Of a stretch of DNA of 64,000 nt, positions 61,447-64,000 are shown one piece after another. How positions within the stretch are numbered: position 1 is the stretch's first letter; every line of letters starts with the position of its first letter. Origin of the DNA: Methylocystis iwaonis (GTDB taxonomy: Bacteria > Pseudomonadota > Alphaproteobacteria > Rhizobiales > Beijerinckiaceae); the NCBI RefSeq assembly GCF_027925385.1, contig NZ_AP027143.1:124001-188000 (forward strand). The letters run 5' to 3'. Below the pieces are notes generated by a model. That model saw only the letters and a list, made by a program, of their open reading frames with translations, had not been told where the DNA came from and made no database searches. Made by a program: the position numbers and the translations under genes.

Positions 61447-62660
61447 CGGATTGCCCTCAGGAGCTCATTCTCAATCCGCCTGATCATGCGCCGAAAGGTG
61501 AACCGCCGCGCCACGTGCCGCCCCTTGTGCGAGATACGCGAGCGTAGGCGACCATCTTCAGCTAATCGCACTACGGCATCAGCCAGTTCGCTCGGTGAAT
61601 TCTTGTGAAACAGCACCCCTGTTTCACCGTCCATCACGATCTCGTCGTTGCCACCCACATTCGTCGCGACCGTCGGAATGCCCGCTCCGATGGCATGAAT
61701 GAGTGTCAGCGAGAACGGCTCGTATAACGAGGGAAACACGTAAATATCGTGATCGTTAAAAACCTGCAACAACACCGCTTCGCTAACTGGCTCGCGAAAG
61801 CTAATCAAATCAGCACAACCCGACGCCGCGATTTCCTCGTTAAGCCGGGATGCGAACGTTTTGTCCTGTACGTCTCCGACAATAGTGAGAGACACTGTTT
61901 GGCTTGCACGCGCCCGAATAAGGGGTAGCGCCGCGACAATAAGCTGCGGCCCCTTGATATCAACGACCCGACCTGCGAACAAAATTTTGAGTCGGCCTGG
62001 TTCGCGTGTCTCGGTTCGCGGAACGAAGAGTTCGGGAGGGACTGTTGGTAAGTCAACTCCATTATGGACAACGACCCGATACTCGAAGTTGAAGCCAAAC
62101 GATTCATAGAGATCATGCATGAACCGTGATCCGAAAATTGCTCGCTGTTTCATTACAGCCCCGTCGCCTTTCCTTTGGGCATCCGGGCTGAACTGTTCGG
62201 ATCCGTGAACACAACGCGCAAAAAACTGCCCCATCGCGTTCGGCTGCCGGGCGGCGATCAGCCAATTGTCCGTAAGAAACAGGACAACCGGTTGGCCTAG
62301 CAAGGACAAATCATCAACTATACCGTCGTCGAGGAAAAACAAATTCCACAAGAACCAAAGGTCGGGCTGGTGACGACGCTGAAAGTCCGACACCGTAAGC
62401 CTGTTTGCATTTGTGATCGAAGCACGCTCATCTGGATCAGCTCGGAACGGCTGGTAGATGTCATATTCGTTTGCAAGAAGCTTCAACCGGCGTTCAACGA
62501 CGTAGCCATTGGTATCGGAAGCCGCCCCCCCATAGGTGCTGGTCAGAACAACAATTTCATGTCCCAGGGCCGCAAGCTCATTGCAGACCTTCCCGCACAA
62601 TTGCTCATATCCGCCAATGCTGAAAGGCGGAAATAGATTGCTCACGACGCCTATTTTCAT
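61443..62660 (-). CDS. glycosyltransferase, GT4 family
   Basis: A 405-residue GT-B glycosyltransferase. Start MKIGVVSNLFPPFSIGGYEQ with the G-G-x-E acceptor-side motif; C-terminal half with LKILFAGRVVDIKGPQLIVA, IYVFPSLYEPFSLTLIHAIG (E-x7-E-like) and AGIPTVATNVGGNDEIVMDG. It probably transfers a sugar from a nucleotide donor in glycan assembly. The ATG at 62660 overlaps the stop of the GT2 gene (ATGA), and its own stop overlaps the start of the fusion gene, so the three are translated as one chain. Confidence 0.9.
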   Translation of the reverse strand: MKIGVVSNLFPPFSIGGYEQLCGKVCNELAALGHEIVVLTSTYGGAASDTNGYVVERRLKLLANEYDIYQPFRADPDERASITNANRLTVSDFQRRHQPDLWFLWNLFFLDDGIVDDLSLLGQPVVLFLTDNWLIAARQPNAMGQFFARCVHGSEQFSPDAQRKGDGAVMKQRAIFGSRFMHDLYESFGFNFEYRVVVHNGVDLPTVPPELFVPRTETREPGRLKILFAGRVVDIKGPQLIVAALPLIRARASQTVSLTIVGDVQDKTFASRLNEEIAASGCADLISFREPVSEAVLLQVFNDHDIYVFPSLYEPFSLTLIHAIGAGIPTVATNVGGNDEIVMDGETGVLFHKNSPSELADAVVRLAEDGRLRSRISHKGRHVARRFTFRRMIRRIENELLRAIR

Positions 62661-63571
62661 TGTTTCACAGCCTGCAGCGCGCTCATGAATGACGGATCTT
62701 GCTGCCACGTATTACGTTCGAGCGTCTGGACGTTGTTGCTCTCGAAAAAAGCGAGAAACATGAGCACGAGTTCTGTGAGTTCGTGCTTTCGCAGAATGTC
62801 CAAATAGTGCCCGGACCGATTCCACCGCATTGGCGAAACACTTATAGACCAACGAGAATGAAGGTATATTGCCACCGCAGCAGCCCACTCGATTTTGACC
62901 TTCGAATGGTTTTCGCTGATCGTATTATTTCCGTGCAACCGATAGCTTAGCAGCTTCTCGTCAATGTACTCGATGATCTTACCGTGCCCGACCAACCTCA
63001 GAAAGAAGTCCAAGTCATGCGCATAGCGAAGATCCGCGAAATAACCAACTTCACTGAACAGGCTACGCCTCGCTACTAGGTTGGAGGTCGTCATAAAAAA
63101 ATTACCGTTCACCAAGGCGAGTCCAAGATCGTTGCATTCATGGTAGAAGCCAATCGCACGATCGAACCACGGATTAGAGATTTCAGCACCATCATCATTG
63201 ATGAATTTGAGACTAGTCATAAGGACATCTGCCTCTGGTCTAGCTAACAACGCCTTTGCCGCGCGCTCCAACCGCGTTGGCTCGTAAACGTCATCGGAGT
63301 TCAGGATCGCAACCAGATCGCCGCTGGCGCGATGGATCCCGGCATTGATCGTATTGTGGGCCCCACGATTGGGGTGACTCCAGAAAATGATTTTCGGCCT
63401 TGCCTCGGCTACAGCCTCCACAAGAGCACCAGAACCATCCAAGGAACCGTCATCGATGACGATAATTTCCTTCGGAGGAAGGGTCTGATTTATGATGCTA
63501 TAGAGCGCCGCAGTGATAAATTTTTCGTGATTGTACAATGGTATCACCACTGATATGGAAGGCAAAGGCAT
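62657..63571 (-). CDS. glycosyltransferase, GT2 family
   Basis: A 304-residue GT-A glycosyltransferase. SISVVIPLYNHEKFITAALY with SIINQTLPPKEIIVIDDGSL is the nucleotide-binding start; LVAILNSDDVYEPTRLERAA holds the metal-binding D-x-D-type site (NSDD). The latter half (FADLRYAHDLDFFLRLVGHG) carries the ED-like base region. I start at the ATG at 63571 with GAGG upstream (MPLPSISVVIP); a longer frame from 63670 adds 33 residues with no family likeness. First gene of the minus-strand glycan operon. Confidence 0.9.
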   Translation of the reverse strand: MPLPSISVVIPLYNHEKFITAALYSIINQTLPPKEIIVIDDGSLDGSGALVEAVAEARPKIIFWSHPNRGAHNTINAGIHRASGDLVAILNSDDVYEPTRLERAAKALLARPEADVLMTSLKFINDDGAEISNPWFDRAIGFYHECNDLGLALVNGNFFMTTSNLVARRSLFSEVGYFADLRYAHDLDFFLRLVGHGKIIEYIDEKLLSYRLHGNNTISENHSKVKIEWAAAVAIYLHSRWSISVSPMRWNRSGHYLDILRKHELTELVLMFLAFFESNNVQTLERNTWQQDPSFMSALQAVKQ

Positions 63572-63771
63572 CAATGTCCTCGGCTCTATGGCGCGTGAGC
63601 GCGGGTCTAAATTTTTCTGCGTAACAGCATACCGTGCTGAGCACTCGTTGGCAAACACCGACTTGAACAACGGTTGATCATCCTAGCCCATCTTATTCGC
63701 GACGCGGCTGTTCGAAGGCTGGCGGGCGTAGCATAGAGCCTTGAAACGGCGTAGGCTTCGGTTGCTTACAC

Positions 63772-64000
63772 CAGCCCGGCTATGAGGACGCCGACGATCT
63801 CGACGTCCTGCGCTCCGACCCGGCGTTCAAGCTCGTTTGCGGCAGGTTGCCCGAGACGGGCAGCGATTTGTGTTCGCAGCCGACACTGTCGCGCCTCGAG
63901 AACGCGCCCGCCCTCCGTAACGTGATCCGCCTGACCTATGCGCTCATCGATCAATGGATGGCGCCCTATGAAAAGCCGCCGTCCTCAGTCAGACTCGACA
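63772..64000 (+). mobile_element. IS1380-family transposase fragment, runs off the window
   Basis: The plus strand reads GYEDADDLDVLRSDPAFKLV, CGRLPETGSDLCSQPTLSRL and ENAPALRNVIRLTYALIDQW, typical of the region around residues 80-150 in IS1380 transposases. In-frame stops lie just before (near 63742) and no start codon is evident, so the 5' part is missing. The right side continues beyond the window, so how much is left cannot be told. Confidence 0.75.

Noticed and set aside
1..64000. tRNA, rRNA, riboswitch or CRISPR features
   Set aside because: I read through the intergenic regions on both strands and saw no cloverleaf-like CCA-end sequences, rRNA segments, known riboswitch cores or short regular repeats. 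A covariance-model scan would be needed to exclude small ncRNAs.

Overview
The window is high-GC DNA from an alphaproteobacterium, most likely of the Hyphomicrobiales. The evidence is the family content: a DUF1403 protein, a RepABC-type ParB remnant, an Omp25-like porin, a NodT-type outer-membrane efflux protein and the TauT/NrtT-style ABC genes. A methylotroph or methanotroph host is possible but is inference only. The many dead IS copies and two plasmid-maintenance remnants suggest a plasmid or a plasmid-derived accessory region. I saw no rRNA, tRNA or CRISPR array.

Layout. 1-970: the end of a PQQ-type sugar dehydrogenase, an IS6-like remnant and a TonB-receptor scrap. 1011-7800: a tightly coupled minus-strand operon (ABC ATPase, substrate-binding protein, permease, OsmC-like protein, acyl-CoA-dehydrogenase-like flavoprotein), divergent from a TetR regulator, followed by an outer-membrane protein. 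8062-10018: rtcA and DUF1403 pseudogenes and an IS6-like element. 10155-16117: a complete heavy-metal RND efflux operon (adaptor, CzcA-type pump, outer-membrane factor). 16134-17060: a junkyard of IS and gene fragments. 17229-20417: a chromate-resistance operon (chrB, chrA, DUF1259) behind a large leader palindrome. 20439-24059: a putative siderophore-synthetase gene and an exporter gene cut up by two almost identical IS6-family copies in inverted orientation, apparently with inversion of the segment between them.

24330-41800 is the least understood part. It holds about fifteen small secreted or periplasmic proteins, mostly of unknown family. They include three tandem paralogues plus a decayed remnant, a Tat-exported ankyrin protein and DUF4189-type proteins. 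Two paralogous LytS-type kinase loci sit among them; one has an intact LytTR regulator and the other a broken one. A LuxR-type regulator is also present. 41890-46938: a glycosyltransferase with small partner genes, divergent from a DUF6502-DUF5666 operon, then an Omp25-like porin. A related palindromic motif occurs at the divergent promoter and, as a perfect 19-bp-arm inverted repeat, upstream of the porin.

46961-56100 is a second junkyard: metallophosphoesterase, parB, IS6, Tn3, panE, IS3, IS66 and manC remnants. One intact TylF-like methyltransferase gene sits between two IS3-type ends. 56345-63571: a minus-strand glycan-synthesis operon with a GT2 enzyme, a GT4 enzyme, a 1363-residue fusion (methyltransferase, coiled coil with 72-residue repeats, GT2-like and GT4 domains) and a protein built of HPLFD repeats. 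An IS1380-type transposase fragment runs off the right edge.

Together the intact parts code for organosulfur-like uptake and oxidation, metal and chromate efflux, envelope proteins under LytTR control, and surface-glycan decoration. Transposons have clearly moved and broken much of the rest.
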